From CAZLBV01 sp964557845 (GTDB lineage Bacteria; Acidobacteriota; Aminicenantia; Aminicenantales; Aminicenantaceae), in the NCBI GenBank assembly GCA_964557845.1, contig CAZLBV010000110.1, positions 1 to 7,216 of the forward strand: a DNA stretch of 7,216 bases, in the 5' to 3' direction. The position numbers were made by a program, and so were the translations under genes. Each line of letters starts with the position of its first letter. Within the stretch, counting starts at the first letter, position 1. Positions 6,136-7,216 of the stretch are shown here, one piece after another. The notes below the pieces were generated by a model that saw only the letters and a list, made by a program, of their open reading frames with translations, did not search any database and was not told the origin of the DNA.

Positions 6136-7216
6136 TCGTTTAATTCTATCTCATCCGGCACGCTGACTGGTTTTAAACCGCTTCCTTGAATAACAAGGTT
6201 TAAGGCAGGAAGGTCTTCTCTAATGATCACATTCAACTGGTCAATCAATCCCTGGGTTATCTTTTCCAATTCCGCCAACCGTCTCAGATCTGTTTCAGTA
6301 GGAGCTTGAGGATATCCGCCAATGCTCATGCTCAGCATTAGTATGAGCTGAGAGGTTGATCCTCCTCTTAAGGTCGTTTCCAAGGATCCCCGGTAGGCAA
6401 ATCCTTTAGGCATGATCTCCTGCTCTAAAGGATCTAATTTTTTCTTGAATGAATCTAAAGAGGCATTCAGTTCATCAGGTTTTTTTGAGTTTTCGTTAAA
6501 TTCCTTTTCTAATTTCTCCAAACCCCGCTTGATCCGGTTAACTGCAGTTACTGATAACCCCATTCTTCTGGATAGTTTGATTGCTCGAATTTGAGCTTCA
6601 CGCTGTACTTGTCTTTCATTTTCAGACATATCATAACGGGGATCAGGAAGCACCTCAGCTTCCTTGGATAATATGTTCCCATCTACCTCTAATTCAACTG
6701 TATATTTTCCCGGACCGACCATTGGAGCAGTTACAAATCCTGAACCAGAGACTTTGACTTCTTCTCCTTCCTCTGTCATCAGGATCTGTTGAAAATTCCA
6801 ATGACTGCTCTGTATTCCTGTCACACTTCTTAGTTTTATCTCAAAAATAACTTCTCCTATTTGATTTTTTATAAATAGCTTCGGTTTTTCTTTGGGCTTA
6901 TCTTTAAAATAGCAGTTTATCCCAAGTCCATAGGTAGGATTCTGAGCCGCAAATACAGATTTTGTAAAGCTTTCCTTTTGAGTCGATGCATAATATTTTT
7001 CTGCCGAAAGCATGTCAAAAAGATAGAAGGATTTATTAATTACATCCATATTCATGGATTGCAGCGGCAGGATATCATCTAAAATCCAGATGCCGAACCC
7101 GTGTGTTCCAATGATGAGGTCGTGATCCCGGGGGTGTACAGCAATGTCCCGAACTGCTGCTGTAGGCAGGTTATTTTTCAAGGAGAACCAGCTTTTTCCG
7201 CTGTCCAGAGAGGCAA
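6132..7216 (-). CDS. C-terminal part of a large BNR/sortilin-like beta-propeller protein (runs off the right edge)
   Basis: The open frame continues without a stop to the window end, so only the last 360 residues are seen. A TTG at 7179-7181 should not be taken as the start. Immediately upstream of it, codons at 7188-7211 encode SLDSGKSW, an exact Asp-box (S-x-D-x-G-x-x-W) of a BNR propeller repeat. Next comes LPTAAVRDIAVHPRDHDL and IIGTHGFGIWILDD, the closing segment typical of large WD40/YVTN/BNR 'glycosyl hydrolase' or sortilin-like proteins of about 1000 residues. After the propeller come a beta-rich domain with GPGKYTVELEVDG (~167-179), a long charged helical region (~197-267), and a C-terminal helix ending in LPALN (~332-336). 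Such proteins are usually exported, but the signal peptide would lie outside the window. Enzymatic activity is not established for the family. The gene is convergent with the methyltransferase gene and unlikely to share its function. Confidence 0.85.
   Translation of the reverse strand, partial: ASLDSGKSWFSLKNNLPTAAVRDIAVHPRDHDLIIGTHGFGIWILDDILPLQSMNMDVINKSFYLFDMLSAEKYYASTQKESFTKSVFAAQNPTYGLGINCYFKDKPKEKPKLFIKNQIGEVIFEIKLRSVTGIQSSHWNFQQILMTEEGEEVKVSGSGFVTAPMVGPGKYTVELEVDGNILSKEAEVLPDPRYDMSENERQVQREAQIRAIKLSRRMGLSVTAVNRIKRGLEKLEKEFNENSKKPDELNASLDSFKKKLDPLEQEIMPKGFAYRGSLETTLRGGSTSQLILMLSMSIGGYPQAPTETDLRRLAELEKITQGLIDQLNVIIREDLPALNLVIQGSGLKPVSVPDEIELND
6184..6201 (+). terminator. Small hairpin downstream of the methyltransferase stop
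   Basis: CCTTG (6184-6188), a 5-base loop, CAAGG (6194-6198), then only TTT. It lies about 50 bases past the methyltransferase stop and inside the antisense BNR gene. The stem is short and the T-run minimal, so it is at best a weak terminator for the plus-strand operon. Confidence 0.18.

Noticed and set aside
6412..6594. Plus-strand 60-residue open frame inside the BNR gene
   Set aside because: It is antisense to the helical C-terminal region; the Ser/Phe-rich product reflects the Lys/Glu-rich coding of the real gene.
7179..7181. TTG as the start of the BNR-type gene
   Set aside because: The frame stays open upstream and encodes an exact Asp-box directly before this codon, so the gene starts beyond the window.
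1..7216. CRISPR array, tRNA/rRNA gene, insertion sequence
   Set aside because: No regularly spaced repeats, tRNA-like cloverleaf, rRNA-like sequence or transposase was recognised anywhere in the window.

Overview
The window looks like part of a chromosome from an anaerobic bacterium of moderate to low GC content that uses corrinoid (B12-like) chemistry for one-carbon metabolism. This rests on three adjacent plus-strand genes: an ATP-dependent reductive activator of corrinoid proteins (RACo-type), a corrinoid-binding protein of the MttC/MtbC type, and an MttB-superfamily methyltransferase with no internal amber codon. Together they form a methylamine or quaternary-amine demethylation module. 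Ribosome-binding sites are strong and bacterial (AGGAGG-type). The sequence does not fix the phylum.

Layout: (1) 1-104 is an intergenic edge whose first ~45 bases are clearly richer in GC than the rest. (2) 105-1765, minus strand, is a two-gene operon: a class I/II PLP-dependent aminotransferase and, overlapping it by one base, a small two-helix membrane protein of the DUF6141 type. (3) 1766-1984 is a divergent intergenic region with a candidate plus-strand promoter and a palindrome next to it. (4) 1985-3757 is the RACo gene. (5) 3758-3968 is a 211-bp gap with a candidate promoter and a small inverted repeat over the ribosome-binding site of the next gene. (6) 3969-4613 is the corrinoid protein and 4669-6135 the methyltransferase. 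(7) 6132-7216, minus strand, is the C-terminal part of a large BNR/sortilin-like beta-propeller protein. It converges on the methyltransferase gene, overlaps it by 4 bp, and runs off the right edge.

Proposed working: the methyltransferase moves a methyl group from an N-methylated substrate to Co(I) of the corrinoid protein. A second methyltransferase, not in this window, would pass it to tetrahydrofolate or another acceptor. RACo rescues corrinoid that has been oxidised to Co(II). The substrate cannot be read from the sequence. Lack of pyrrolysine points to the non-Pyl branch, whose characterised members act on glycine betaine, proline betaine, carnitine and gamma-butyrobetaine rather than trimethylamine. 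The divergent aminotransferase operon may or may not belong to the same pathway.
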